From contig NC_061514.1 of the NCBI RefSeq assembly GCF_022539505.1, forward strand, positions 328,087,090 through 328,151,089: DNA of 64,000 bases. The letters run 5' to 3'. The position numbers and the translations under genes were made by a program. The notes beneath the pieces were generated by a model. That model saw only the letters and a list, made by a program, of their open reading frames with translations, searched no databases and had not been told where the DNA came from. Positions 1 to 12,615 of this stretch are shown piece after piece. The first letter of the stretch is position 1; each line of letters starts with the position of its first letter. This stretch comes from Lolium rigidum (Eukaryota; Streptophyta; Magnoliopsida; Poales; Poaceae).

Positions 1-2033
1 GCAAATGCACAACCCTGCCGAGTTGAATCTTCGCCAACTTTTGTTCACGGCATCCAGATCCGTGCATTTTTTATTTTTTATTAAACTAAAAAAGTACAAG
101 GAATATTTGTTTGGTTGTTTCATACCAGTAGGTTTTATCATTATCTACATCTAGGATGTATTTTCGCTTTTTCTTTTCTAAATTATTTTTTTTCTTTATT
201 GGCTGTGTGCATCTGTAATGCCGTTATGATAATGCGTTGTTGCAGAGGTTAGATGTAATTGGTATCCCCACGATAGTAATATATACTGTTTGTAAAAATA
301 GTGAGAATCCTACAATGATTTTTTTATATCCACAAGGTTTTTCTTAGAAGAGAGAAAATCCATACAGGATGAAGCAAAGCCACATGAAAGGAAGCGACAT
401 GACAAATGGGCCGGCTGCATAATGAATGGAACTTGAGGGGCCAGACCAGGACGTGGAGCCCGGAAGATTTGATTAGCTGATTGGGTTTAGAGGGGCCGGC
501 CCACTGGGCGGTGACGGATAGCACGATGGGTTTGAATGCGAGATACGTGGCCAGTTGGAACGACCGTTACTATACAGTTCTCAACGCCTGCGTGTGTACA
601 CGTCCGTCCATCCATGATCCATGTACAGTTGCAACCGTTGGACTGGGATGTACTGGTCTCTACTCGATCTCTAATTAGAATTAATATGATCACGTAGACG
701 TGTCTCGATATAGGTAGCCTGCATGTGGCCACGTATACGTGGATCGATATGTACATACATATGGACAATCGGACAAGTGGATGCCTGAACAGTGCGCTCT
801 GAGCTAGTCTGGGTTTTTTCTTGAATGGTATATATATTTGTGTGTGCATGTTATCGCGCTAACATGCATGTACAGTGTCGCGCAGTTGCAACAGGAGTGG
901 CTTGGCATGCAGCGAGCTTTGGGAGGATCGGATCAGATATGAGTATGATCATGCGCGCGTCTCATCCTCATCATGAGGAGATGGATCGTTGAGATGGATT
1001 TTGGACGGCTCGGACTCGGTCATGCCGACTGCATTATACGGATGAGACGTTGGATCAAATCATATATACAAGCAATCATCAGAAGTTGATATGGTGATTT
1101 TGTACGCACTTACAAACGTGTGCATGTATGTATGTGCACTCCAATTATACGAGGGATCTAGAAATATACATGCATAGTGGGCACATAATCGTAGGTACGT
1201 GTACGTGGACGCACGCCACGCCCCATGGTGCCGTGAATGGCGTACCGTCGCAAGTTAGTGGGCCGGCCGGCAGCGGATGGATGGATGGGTCCAGAAACCC
1301 AAATTGCCCGATCCCAGCCACAATCCATATGGCGTCTGCGCGGGCCTACAACGGCCTTGTTCACTGACCCACCTGCTCAACATTTTATTTGGCTCACACT
1401 AAGTAGCGTGCACAAAAAGAGAGCAGATTTGGTGCACCTCAAGCGCCGGTGTTTCTGGTTTTCAAAATATTTTAAAATTATATTTATGTGTTATAAAATT
1501 ATAAAATGTATTACATGAATACATATACTTTTTTTGAATACTCGTGCGAAATTTTCATGGAAATTGTGTTGTATGTTGAGCTACGGAATATTACAAACTT
1601 GTAGCTGGATGCATAGGTTTGAAAACTCACATTTTTGTCGGAAATTTGTATTTTTCGTATAGCTCAAACTGCAATATATTTTTCCTTCAAATTTCAATCG
1701 TACCTTAAAAATTGGCATATGTATGTACGCATTTAATTTTATAGTTTTTTGAGTCCCAAAAATATGTTTCTGAATAATTTTTCAAATTCGAGAGCACTAA
1801 TGCTCATGCGCCAAAGACACTTTCCGGCGGAAAAGTGACATCTATAAGATCAAACGGTGAGACTCTAAGGGGCTTTCGGTCCACTAGTCTTGGGGGACTT
1901 GGTATTCTTGAAAATTTTCATAGTGGAGGCTAAATCAGTTTCTTGGATCCGTCTGAGAATGACTGAAGGCACTCCTAATCTTGGCTCATAGTGTTTTGGG
2001 CGCCTCGATGAACGGAATCGACGAGGAGCTGGT
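1..2033. other. Intergenic DNA with no recognised gene
   Basis: I see no convincing coding region here. Open frames are short, overlap on both strands and carry no recognisable motif. From about 1440 to 1800 the sequence is AT-rich and looks like an old, diverged repeat, but I cannot name it. Confidence 0.5.
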
Positions 2034-2345
2034 GAAGCACATACTCTATAGTCAACTTATAGCAAGAACAAGAACAATAGTGTAGCCGGCAGCCGGCTAT
2101 AATAATTTGTCACATCATCTATAGTCAACTTATAGTTAGCATGTACAATAGTAAGCTATAAAAGTGTACTACTTTTAAATACATGGCCCACCTTTTAGTC
2201 TCACATAGTGCGTGGGAGCACGTGCTAGAGCTGACTATTAGATAAGAGTCCACTTTCCTTCTCTCTCCAAATCTCTCTCCTTCAACTAAACAAATTTATA
2301 ATATTTTATTTTTTATAGCCAGGTGACTGTACCTCTAATCAATGT
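2034..2345. repeat. MITE-like non-coding repeat
   Basis: The 17-mer ctatagtcaacttatag occurs twice, at 2046-2062 and 2119-2135, inside a short AT-rich, non-coding stretch with a CT-rich tract near 2255-2285. This composition resembles small non-autonomous DNA transposons of grasses. I could not define clear terminal inverted repeats or a target duplication, so class and boundaries are inferred. Confidence 0.3.
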
Positions 2346-2539
2346 AGAAACGCCAAAGAGCGGATCTTCTTCTTGATAGAATCTTTGTCTCATTTGAATT
2401 TCGTGCAATACCGGTGGCTCTCTGGGTGATCTCGGTCAGCGAGGAGGAAAGCTATTCACAAAGGAAAAAAATATTTTTTAGAGCCTTTTTCTCGATTTTT
2501 AAATTCACAGGATAATTCATAGAGGACATGCACATGTTG

Positions 2540-4720
2540 TCAACTAGTGCATCACGGACTAGGCCGCTTGATCGCTAGGCGCGGCCTGCTCGCCACGATG
2601 GCCCCACCGTATGATCTTATGATAATAGGAACGGCCGATGTTATGGGGCTGCATAACGGCAAATCCTATACACCGACCAGGTCGGCCGCTACCGCGCGCC
2701 GCACACCCCCCGCGCGCGGTATGGGCCGGCCTGGTCAGCCCAGTTCGCCTCTTTTTTCTGTTTTCTGTTTCTCTTTTTTTTTTCTTTTTTTTTGAAAGCC
2801 CACGTATATTCAACATAATAAATTTCAAATTCAGAAAATTTCAAAATTGAAAACTGTTCAAAATTTAAAAAATGTTCAAATTTAAAACCGTTTAAATACA
2901 AAAAAAAATCAAATTTGAATTTCGTTCAAATTTGAAAAATGTTCAAATACAAAAAATGTTCAAATTATAAAAGCGTTCAAATTTGAAATCCGTTTAAATA
3001 TATAAAGCGTTCAAATTTGGAAAAATGTTCAAATTCAAAAAATGTTCATAACTAAGAATGCTAATTTTTGGAAAAAATAAATTTTACAAATTTGTAAATT
3101 TTTTCAAATTTAAATTATATCCATATCCGAAAATGTTCAAATTTCGAAAAAAATTAAATCAAAATCTGAACATTTTTACAATTTCCAAAATTTCGAATTT
3201 GAACAGATTTTAAAAATTTGTTCTCCGAAATATTTTTTTTAAAAGTTAGATATTGAAAAAGAAAAATATTAACAAAAAAGAAATAGCAAAAAAAGAAAAA
3301 AAAAACGTACCAACTACTAATGGGCCGCGGCCCAACCAACCGACCTGGTCGGTGGGGTGTGCGGTGGCCCGTACACACCGACTAGGTCGGTGTACAGCAC
3401 TCCCCTGCATAACGGCAAAACCTATACACCGACCAGGTCGGTGGCTACCGGCCACCGCACACCCTCTGGTCGGGTAAGGGCCAGGCCCATTTATGTCTGT
3501 TTAGTCGGTAGCAGTTCATTTTTCCTTTTTTTTTCTAGTTTTTTCTGTTTTCTTTTCTTTTTTCTTTTTCCGGTTTTGTTTACATTTTATTAGATTCGAA
3601 ATTTTTTATTTTTAAAATTGTTTAAATTGACAAAATGTTTAAATTCAAAAATGTTCAAATTTGAAAACCGTTCAAATCTGAAAACTGTTCAAATCTAAAA
3701 ACCGTTTAAATCTGAAAACCGTTCAAATCTGTAAACCGCTCAAATCTGAAAACCGTTCGATCGTGAAAAATATTCAAATTTTAAAAAAACGTTCATATTC
3801 GAAAATTTTCAAATTTTGAACAAAAAATAAAAAATGTTAAAATTGAAAAACTGTTCGAATTTCAAAAAAAATCTAAAAAATGTTTCAAATTCGAAAAATG
3901 TTCAAATTTTGAAAATATTTAAATTTCATAAAAAACTAAACTTGAAAATTCCAGATTTTAATAATCGGTTTTAAAAAGAATCAGCTTTTAAAAAACGTAA
4001 AAAGAAAAATCGAACAGAAAAAACGAAATAGCAAAAAAAACTGGGATTGTTGGGCCGGCCCAACAACCTGCCGGGGGTTGTGCGGCGCCTGGTCTGCGCC
4101 GACCAAGTCGGCATACAGCACCCCCCCTGCATAACACCGACCTGGTCGGCACATCCAGGGCACCGCACACCCCGCGCATGCCTAAAGTGGATAGATGGGT
4201 CGTGGCCCAACAACATCAGGTAATATAATTTTTCTTTTTTCGTTTCTTTTTCTTTTTTCGGTTGATTCTTTTTAGACCCGATTTTTAAAAATTATTTTAG
4301 TTTTTTCTGAAATTTAAATATTTTCAATTTTTGAACATTTTTCAGATTGGAACAAATTTTAAATTAGAACAAATTTTGAATATTTTTTAGAATGAACGTT
4401 TTTTAGAATGAACATTTTTTTTCAAAAATTCGATTTTCCCAAAATTTGTACATTTTTCGAAAATGAACATATTTTAAATTTGAACATTATTCGGTTATGA
4501 ACATTTTTTGGATATGAACAATTTTTAGCTTTGAACAATTTTCGTTTTGAACTTTTTCGAATTTGAACTATTTTAAAATTTGAAATTTTTCGATTTTGAA
4601 CAAAAATAAAATAAACAGAAAAGAAAGAAAACTAAAAAGAAAACAGAAAAAAGAAAAAACAGAAACAGAAAACAAAAAAAAATGAAAATGGGCCAGACCC
4701 AATACTTTGGAAGCACTTAC
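2540..4720. repeat. Alternating AT-rich TTCAAA tracts and GC-rich palindromic islands
   Basis: Three GC-rich islands (about 2560-2750, 3315-3510 and 4045-4210) each carry one or more imperfect palindromes with arms CCGACC and GGTCGG, usually near the words tgcataac and gggcc. Between and after them lie long tracts built from variants of gttcaaatttgaaaa (about 2830-3200, 3600-3960 and 4270-4620). Nothing here is convincingly coding. The pattern looks like a diverged, multi-copy transposon-derived repeat, but I cannot assign a superfamily. Confidence 0.5.
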
Positions 4721-4956
4721 TTAAAAAATTTACGCCTGTTGTAGACGTTGCGGTCTTAGAGCATCTCCTTCCAGCGTCCGCAAATATTCGCGCGCGTCCG
4801 TTTACATCGGCATAAATGGTCGAAATTGATCGCGCGTCCGTTTGCGTCGGCATGGCTCCAGCGGCATGACACATTTTTTTCTCGATTTTCCATTTTTTTA
4901 TAACATGGAAACATAATTTACATAGTAAAAAATAAAAACCCTAAGAACGCATGCGC

Positions 4957-5892
4957 CTACCGGTTCTCGTTGTCGCTGCCGATCATGGCGAGCTCCGGTA
5001 CGACCCACTGTTGGGAAGCGGCGGAACATACGCCGGGCGCGCCGACGGTGGTGGAGGTGGAGGAGCCCAGGCTGTGGCAGAGGTGGAGGAGCCCAGGCCG
5101 GTGGCGTAGGTGGAGCAGCTCACGCTGGAGGTGGAGGCCCCCACGGGTTGTACGGTGGAGGTGGAGGCGGCGGTTGAACCGGTGGCGTGGCCGAGTCCTG
5201 TAGCGCCAGTCGTAGGGCTTCTTCCTCCGTGAGGCCCGGCGGCATGATGCCGGTGGCGTACCGGGGCAGCGGCGGCTGCACCGGTTGGTCCACCTCCGAG
5301 ACGAGGACGCCGAGCCTCGCAATCTCGCCATCCGTCATCTTGTCCGGGTACTCAAACTTCCGGCCCTCTGCCATGGCCAACTGCCATTCCTGGGAAATGC
5401 ACGCGACGTAGTCGTCGTTGTCATCCTTGGCCTCCTCGTTGTGGTACGCCAACGCCTAGTTGTAGTCCTCGCGTCGCCCTATCGTCGTCTCCGTCGTCCT
5501 GTGCAGGCGCCAGCGTATGCCGTGTTCGACGACGAGGCGCTGGTGGACGGTCAAAGGGGAAGTCCCTGTCGCCCAGGAAGCCCGCCCTCCTCCTCGGACC
5601 CTTCTTGGTCTCGCGATACGTGCGCCAGCTGTTGGAGTCGATGGCGTAGGCGGGATCGGCGCGGAGGTCCGGCGGCAGGTACAGCCGCCTGCGCCGGATC
5701 TCGGCGCTCCAATATGCCTCGCGCGCAGGCACGGGCGGGATGGGCACCAAAAGGTAGCCCAGCCGCCAGCCGCCAGGCATGTGGACGTCCTCCAACCGTC
5801 GCACGGCATCCAGTTAGCGGCACCCTCTGCCGCCGCTCCTCCTTCTTGGTGCCGCTGCCGGATGCCTCGAAGTCGTTCTTCTTCTGTCCCAT
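4957..5892 (-). pseudogene. Frameshifted repetitive ORF of unknown function, Pro-rich C-terminus
   Basis: Reading from an ATG at 5892 on the minus strand, an open frame starts MGQKKNDFEASGSGTKKEE. It continues only by switching frame near 5805 (segment with GGWRLGYLLVPIPPVPARE and RRRRLYLPPDLRADPAYAI) and again near 5455 (segment with NDDYVACISQEWQLAMAEGR and TEEEALRLALQDSA). The C-terminus is rich in proline and histidine codons, and the last frame stops at 4957. I recognise this protein type as a multi-copy ORF of Triticeae genomes, but no catalytic domain or function is known to me. The downstream sequence at 4750-4870, with gagcatctcc and repeated gcgcgtccgttt, looks like a DNA-transposon end, so this may be a transposon-borne ORF. 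The two frame breaks indicate a decayed copy. Confidence 0.45.
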
Positions 5893-5998
5893 GGTGCTGC
5901 GGTGGCGCACAACGGTGGAGGTGGGAGTGGTGGTGTGGGCGATGGCAGGAACTATGCTGGCCGACTTTTAAGGACGACCTCGCGCGGGAAACGATGCC

Positions 5999-6388
5999 TG
6001 ATGTCTACGCACATTTCTATTATTGTAGACAGTGTTGGGCCTCCAAGTGCAGAGGTTTGTAGAACAACAGCAAGTTTCCGCTAAGTGGATCACCCAAGGT
6101 TTATCGAACTCAGGGAGTTAGACGTCAAAGATATCCCTCTCAAGCAACCCTGCAATTACGATACAAGAAGTCTCGTGTGTCCCCAACACGCCCAATACAC
6201 TTGTCAGGTGTATACGTGCACTAGTTCGGTGAAGAGATAGTGAAATACAAGTAATATGGATGATTATGAGTGGTAATTGCAATCTGAAATAAAAATGGCA
6301 GCAAGCAAACATGTAGCAGAACTGGTTGTAAACGGTGTTTCAATGCTTGGAAACAAGGCCTAGGAATCATACTTTCACTAGTGGACAC
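5999..6388. repeat. Gypsy-LTR-derived fragment (copy 1), joined to copia LTR
   Basis: From tgatgtctacgcac at 5999 the sequence resembles the end of a common Triticeae gypsy LTR (gtgttgggcctccaagtgc, then the repeated phrase ccccaacacgcccaatacac). It breaks off at about 6388, exactly where the copia LTR begins with TGAAAGAACATC. The same fragment, with the same break, is found at 48739-49112. Confidence 0.6.
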
Positions 6389-6652
6389 TGAAAGAACATC
6401 TCTCCATAATTATGTTTTGTGTGTTTGATGACAACATATGTGATGATCTAATGTGGCTTAGTGTGCAGATTTGATCTACATTATAGTTTGAAGTGAGAAG
6501 TACTAAAAGGGGGGGGGGCGGAAATTCCGGCCCATACATTTTGAGAATTTCTGGCCCCCAAAATTTCGCTCAGGACCTGAGGGTCCAGGCTCTCAGTATA
6601 CCCCCCCCGGAAATTTGCGCGGACATTTGTATCGAGGGGGCAGAAATTCCCT
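6389..6652 (+). repeat. Truncated 5' LTR remnant of the copia element
   Basis: Starts TGAAAGAACATC at 6389 and matches 49113 onward, including the blocks ggaaatttgcgcggacattt and aatttctggcccccaaaatt. A stretch of roughly 150 bases present at 49245-49395 is missing here. The LTR breaks off near 6652 straight into the gag coding sequence, so the rest of the LTR, the primer-binding site and the gag start have been deleted. Confidence 0.6.
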
Positions 6653-7721
6653 CTTCACCCCCTTTGAATCCCCCAATGAGAACCCTCACATCAGAAATGC
6701 ACATTGCTTCATGGCAAGGTCCTCCTTGGACACATCTATTTTGCTATCAAGTCAAGAAGAATACACATCCGGGGATGATGATGATGATGATGAAGAAGAA
6801 GAAGAAGATGATGAAACTTCCAATGGGTTGGTTTCTCTTGCTTCCCTCTCCACCAACTCTTCATCACCAATTGAATCCCCCAATGAGGATATTCACATGA
6901 AGGAAGAAAATTGCTTCATGGCTAAATCTTCCGAGGTATCATCCCCTAACCCCTCTATGCCTAACATAGAAAATGCTCTAGAGGTTGATCATGCTAGCTT
7001 AAAAATGAAACGAGAAATGCTTGATTTTGATGATTTGATTCTTAACTTGAAAGGTGACACTAAAAAGCATGGTGGGGCTCTCATGGTTCGACTAGCACAA
7101 CTAGATGATATCCTTGATAAAAAAATGTCAAATAGAGAGAGAGGATTCTCTTAAAATAGCCGCTCTAAAAATGCCCTTGAGGAAGGACATGAAATATAGC
7201 TTCTCTTGAAGAGAAACTAGAAACTCTTGAAGAGCCTCAAGATGAAATTGCTAAGGTTACCAAAGAAAAAGATTTTGCTAGGGCTTAGGAAAAAATGCTT
7301 AAAAAGGAAAAGGCCAAATTTGGTGTTGATCATGAGAAACTTGTGAAGGATCTAGATGAACTAGACAAGGCTCACAAAGCCTTGAAGAGTGAACACTCTC
7401 TCCAAGTCTAATGAGCAACTTCAAATTAGGCTTGCTAAATATGATGTGCCTAGCTCCTCTACCTCTACTTGTGATCATGCAAATATTGTTGAGGAAAATG
7501 CTAGGTTGAAGGATGAACTTGCTAAGGCATCCTCTCCCCAAAGTAAGTTATCTTTGGATGACCTCTTGAATAAGCAAAGGTCAAACAACGGGAAGGAGGG
7601 CATTGGGTTTAATGCTAAGGCAAAGAAGGCAAACAAGAAGAAGGCCAAGCCCGCACAAGAATGGAAGAAAGTTGTCATTAATGGTGATGCCCCAAAGGCC
7701 AAAACCATTAATGATGATGAT
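6653..7721 (+). pseudogene. Copia gag fragment (SIRE/Maximus type)
   Basis: Frame pieces at 6653-7154 and 7389-7721 encode a polar, coiled-coil-like gag segment. There is an Asp/Glu run (near codons for DDDDDEEEEE), the phrase LDFDDLILNLKG and, near the end, the Lys-rich block KAKKANKKKAKPAQEWKK. Between them several stops and frame changes interrupt the reading (for example after 7154 and near 7285). The gene is truncated upstream by the deletion that joined it to the LTR, and interrupted downstream by gypsy A at 7722. It resumes at 42225. In SIRE-like copia elements this region forms part of the particle protein. Confidence 0.6.
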
Positions 7722-9313
7722 TGATGCGCGTGAGACACACGTCCGTTGGGAACCCCAAGAGGAAGGTGTGATGCGTACAGCAGCAAGTTTTCCTCGATAA
7801 GAAACCAAGGTTATCGAACCGAGTAGGGAGTCAAGGAACACGTGAAGGTTGTTGGTGGCGGAGTGTAGTGCGGCGCAACACCAGGGATTCCGGCACCAAC
7901 GTGGAACCTGCACAACACAATCAAAGTACTTTGCCCCAACGTAACAGTGAGGTTGTCAATCTCACCGGCATGCTGTAAACAAAGAATTAGATGTATAGTG
8001 TGGAAGATGATGATTGTTTGCGAAGAACAGTAAAGAACAATTGCAGTAGATTGTATTTCAGATGTAAGAATTGGACCGGTGTCCACAGTTCACTAGTGGT
8101 GTCTCTCCCATAAGATAAACAGATGTTGGGTGAACAAATTACAGTTGGGCAATTGACAAATAAAGAAGGCATAACAATGCACATACATATATCATGATGA
8201 GTACTATGAGATTTAACCAGGGCACTACGACAAAGTACATAGACCGCTATCCAGCATGCACGTATGCCTAAAAAGTCCACCTTCAGGTTATCATCCGAAC
8301 CCCTTCCAGTATTAAGTTGCAAACAACAGACAATTGCATTAAGTATGGTGCGTAATGTAATCAACACAAATATCTTTAGACAAAGCATCGATGTTTTATC
8401 CCTAGTGGCAACAACACATCCACAACCTTAGAACTTTCTTTCACTGTCCCAGATTCAATGGAGGCATGAACCCACTATCGAGCATAAATACCCCCTCTTG
8501 GAGTCACAATTATCAACTTGGCCGAGCCTCTACTAGCAACGGAGAGCATGCAAGAACATAAACAACATATATGATAGATTGATAATCAACTTGACATAGT
8601 ATTCAATATTCATCGGATCCCAACAAACACAACATGTAGCATTACAAATAGATGATCTTGATCATGATAGGCAGCTCACAAGATCTAACATGATAGCACA
8701 ATGAGGAGAAGACAACCATCTAGCTACTGCTATGGACCCATAGTCCAAGGGTGGACTACTCACACATCGATCCGGAGGCGGTCATGGCGATGAAGAGACC
8801 TCCGGGAGATGATTCCCCTCTCCGGCGGGTGCCGGAGGCGATCTCCTGAATCCCCCGAGATGGGATTGGCGGCGGCGGCGTCTCGGAAGGTTTTCCGTAT
8901 CGTGGCTCTCGCATGCGGGGTATTCGCGACGAAGGCTTTAAGTAGGCGGAAGGGCAGGTCAGGGGGCGTCACGGGGGGCCCACACACTAGGGACGCGCGG
9001 GCCCCCTCTAGGCCGCGCCGCCCTAGTGTGGCGGCGCCCCGTGGCCCCACTTCGTATCTCCTCCGGTCTTCTGGAAGCTTCGTGGAAAAATAGGCCCGTG
9101 GGCGTTGATTTCGTCCAATTCCGAAAATATTTCCTTACTAGGATTTCTGAAACCAAAAATAGCAGAAAACAGCAACTGGCTCTTCGGCATCTCGTCAATA
9201 GGTTAGTGCCGGAAAATGCATAATAATGACGTATAATGTGTATAAAACATGTGAGTATCATCATAAAAGTAGCATGGAACATAATAGATTATAGATAACT
9301 TTGAGACGTATCA
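7722..9313 (-). repeat. Gypsy A 3' LTR (1592 bp)
   Basis: On the plus strand it opens TGATGCGCGTGAG and closes GAGACGTATCA, so its minus-strand termini are TG and CA. The sequence is collinear with 31976-32256 plus 40959-42224. It is bordered on its internal side by the purine-rich tract (minus strand) gcttggggatgct, the expected polypurine tract. Confidence 0.8.
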
Positions 9314-11921
9314 AGCATCCCCAAGCTTAGTTCCTACTCGCCCTCGAGTAGGTAAACGATAACAAGGATAATTTCTGAAGTGACATGCTATCATAATCTT
9401 GATCAATACTATTGTAAAGCATATGAGATGAATGCAGCGATTCGAAGCAATGATGAAGATAATGAGTAAACAAATGAATCATATAGCAAAGACTTTTCAT
9501 GAATAATACTTTCAAGACAAGCATCAATAAGACTTGCATAAGAGTTACTCATAAAGCAATAAATTCAAAGTAAAGGCATTGAAGCAACACAAAGGAAGAT
9601 ATAAGTTTCAGCGGTTGCTTTCAACTTCAACATATTTATCTCATGGCTAATTGTCAACACAAAGTAATATAACAAGTGCAATAAGTAAACATGTAGGAAT
9701 CAATGCACACAGTTGATACAAGTGTTTGCTTCTGTGATAGAAAGAATAGGTAAACTGACTCAACAATAAAGTAAAAGATTGGCCCTTCGCAGAGGGAAGC
9801 ATGGATTACTATATTTGTGCTAGAGCTTTTCATTTTGAAAACATAGAAACAATTTTGTCAACGGTAGTAATAAAGCATATGTGTTATGTATAAGACATCT
9901 TATAAGTTGCAAGCCTCATGCATAGTATACCAATAGTGCTCGCACCTTGTCCTAATTAGCTTGGATTAACATGGATTATCATTGCATAGCATATGTTTCA
10001 ACCAAGTGTCACAAAGGGGTACCTCTATGCCGCCTGTACAAAGGTCTAAGGAGAAAGCTCGCATTGGATTTCTCGCTTTTGATTATTCTCAACTTAGACA
10101 TCCATACCGGGACAACATAGACAACAGATAATGGACTCCTCTTTAATGCATAAGCATTCAACAACAGATAAAATTCTCATAAGAGATTGAGGATTGATTG
10201 TCCAAAATGAAACTTCCATCATGGATCATGGCTTTAGTTAGCGGCCCAATGTTCTTCTCTAACAATATGCATACTCAAACCATTTGATCATGAAAATCGC
10301 CCTTACTTCAGACAAGACGAACATGCATAGCAACTCACATGATATTCAACAAAGGTGTAATAGTTGATGGCGTCCCCGAAACATGGTTACCGCTCAACAA
10401 GCAACTTATTAAGAAATAAGACACATAAGTACATATTCTTCACCACAATAGTTTTTAAGGCTATTTTCCCATGAGCTATATATTGCAAATACAAAGAATA
10501 GAATTTTAAAGGTAGCACTCAAGTAATGTACTTTGGAATGGCGGAGAAATACCATGTAGTAGGTAGGTATGGTGGACACAAATGGCATAGTTTTTGGCTC
10601 AAGGATTTGGATGCACGAGAAGAATTCCTCTCAATACAAGGCTAGGCTAGCAAGGTTGTTTGAAGCAAACTCAAGTATAAAAGGTGCAGCAAAGCTCACA
10701 TATGAACATATTGTAAGTATTATAAGACTTTACATTGTCTCCTTGTTGTTCAAACACCTTAACCGAGAAAATATCTAGACTCTAGAGAAACCAATCATGC
10801 AAACCAAATTTTAACAAGCTCTATGTAGTTATTCATTAATAGGTGCAAAGTACATGATGCAAGAGCTTAAACATGATCTATATGAGCACAACAATTGCCA
10901 AGTATCACATTACTCAAGACATTATACCATTTACCACATGCAGCATTTTCTGTTTCCAACCATATAACAATGAATGAAGTAGTCCAACCTTCGCAATGAA
11001 CATTAAAGATAAAGCTAAGAACACATGTGTTCATACGAAACAGCGGAGAGTGTCTCTCTACCAATCAAAGAATGATAGGATCCGATTTTATTCAAACAAA
11101 AACAAAAACAAAAACAAAAGAAAATAGACGCTCCAAGTAAAGCACATAAGATGTGACAGAATAAAAATATAGTTTCACTAGAGGTGACCTGATAAGTTGT
11201 CGATGAAGAAGGGATGCCTTGGGCATCCTCAAGCTTAGATGCTTGAGTCTTCTTAAAATATGCAGGGATGAACCACGGGGGCATCCCCAAGCTTAGACTT
11301 TTCACTCTTCTTGATCATATTGTATCATCCTCCTCTCTTGACCCTTGAAAACTTCCTCCACACCAAACTCAAAACAATCTCATTAGAGGGTCAGTGCATA
11401 ATTCATATATTCAGAGGTGACATGATCATTCTTAACACTTCTGGACATTGCACAAAGCTACTGAAAGTTAATGGAACAAAGAAATCCATCAAACATAGCA
11501 AAACAGGCAATGCGAAATAAAATGCAGAATCTGTCAAAATAGAACAGTCCGTAAAGACGATTTTTGTTTGAGGCACCAGACTTGCTCAGATGAAAATGCC
11601 AAAATTGAATGAAAGTTGCGTACATATCTGAGGATCACGCACGTAAATTGGAAGATTTTTTTAAATTTTCTACAGAGAGGGCTGCTCAATTTCGTGACAG
11701 CAAGAAATCTGTTCCTGCGCAGTAATCCAAATCTAGTATTGACTTTACTATCAAAGACTTTACTTGGCACAACAATGCAATAAAATAAAGATAAGGAGAG
11801 GTTGCTACAGTAATAACAACTTCCACTCAAATATAAAATAAAAGTGCATAAGTAAAATAATGGGTTGTCTCCCATAAGCGCTTTTCTTTAACGCCTTTCA
11901 GCTAGGCGCAGAAAGTGTGAA
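9314..11921 (-). other. Gypsy A 3' non-coding internal region with polypurine tract
   Basis: About 2.6 kb between the gag-protease stop and the 3' LTR. It begins (plus strand) with agcatccccaagctta, and related phrases recur near 11217-11235 and 11278-11298. Open frames here are short and unsupported. There is no pol domain. In autonomous gypsy elements this span would hold reverse transcriptase and integrase. Confidence 0.6.
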
Positions 11922-12256
11922 TCAAGTATTATCAAGAGACGAAGCATCAACATCATAATTTGTTCTAATAATATAATCATAAGGTAACTTCATTCTCTTT
12001 CTAGGGAAGTTTTCCATACATTTCTTAAGAGGAAATTGATATTTAATATTACCTTCCTTCATATCAATGGTAGCACCAATAGTTCGAAGAAAAGGTCTTC
12101 CCAATATAATGGGACAAGATGCATTGCATTCAATATCCAAGACAACAAAATCAACGGGGACAAGGTTATTGTTAACTATAATGCGAACATTATCAATCCT
12201 CCCCAAAGGTTTCTTTATAGCATTATCAGCAAGATTAACATCCAAATAACAATTTT
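11922..12256 (-). pseudogene. Gypsy A protease C-terminal part, downstream of the CACTA insertion
   Basis: This minus-strand frame continues the aspartic protease begun at 29995-31721. It contains DVNLADNAIKKPLGRIDNV, then the hydrophobic block PVDFVVLDIECNASCPIILG and the phrase GRPFLRTIGA, which is the second half of a retropepsin fold. It ends at a stop at 11922 after VDASSLDNT. The frame opens into CACTA sequence upstream of 12279, so the gene is disrupted. The first half, with the catalytic DLGAS motif, lies on the other side of the transposon. Both halves would be in frame if the transposon and one copy of the duplicated flank were absent. Confidence 0.75.
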
Positions 12257-12278
12257 TCAATGGTGGCAAGTCAAGCAT
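12257..12278. repeat. 22-bp flanking direct repeat, left copy
   Basis: These 22 bases, immediately left of the CACTA terminus, are identical to 29973-29994, immediately right of the other terminus. They encode (minus strand) MLDLPPL of the gypsy A protease. CACTA elements normally leave a 3-bp duplication, so the length is odd. Confidence 0.85.
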
Positions 12279-12615
12279 CACTACAAGAAAAGTTGCCATG
12301 GCCGATGAAGTTGAAGTCGCGCCGTGGTTGCTGGTGTACCATGGCCGACGATTTTGGGTCTGTCCGTTGTGCATGTCAAAACGTTTTTTTCTCGTTTTTG
12401 AGGCCACCTAGCCCGACGAAACTGACCAAAACGTTGCGTATGGTGGCCCAGGACGTGGTGCATCTCGAATTCTCGGGTTCGCCGGCCGAGTCAACGCAAA
12501 TCCGCACCGCCGAGGGATGTAGGGCCCGCATGGCAGCCTCTCCGGCATTGTTTTTTTCTCGATCGCGCCATCTCGTTCAACGCTCTCCGATCGAGCCGTC
12601 TACGATGCGGATCAT

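Noticed and set aside
487..849. 120-codon minus-strand frame in the left intergenic region
   Set aside because: No homology that I recognise, overlapping frames on the other strand, and no supporting signals.
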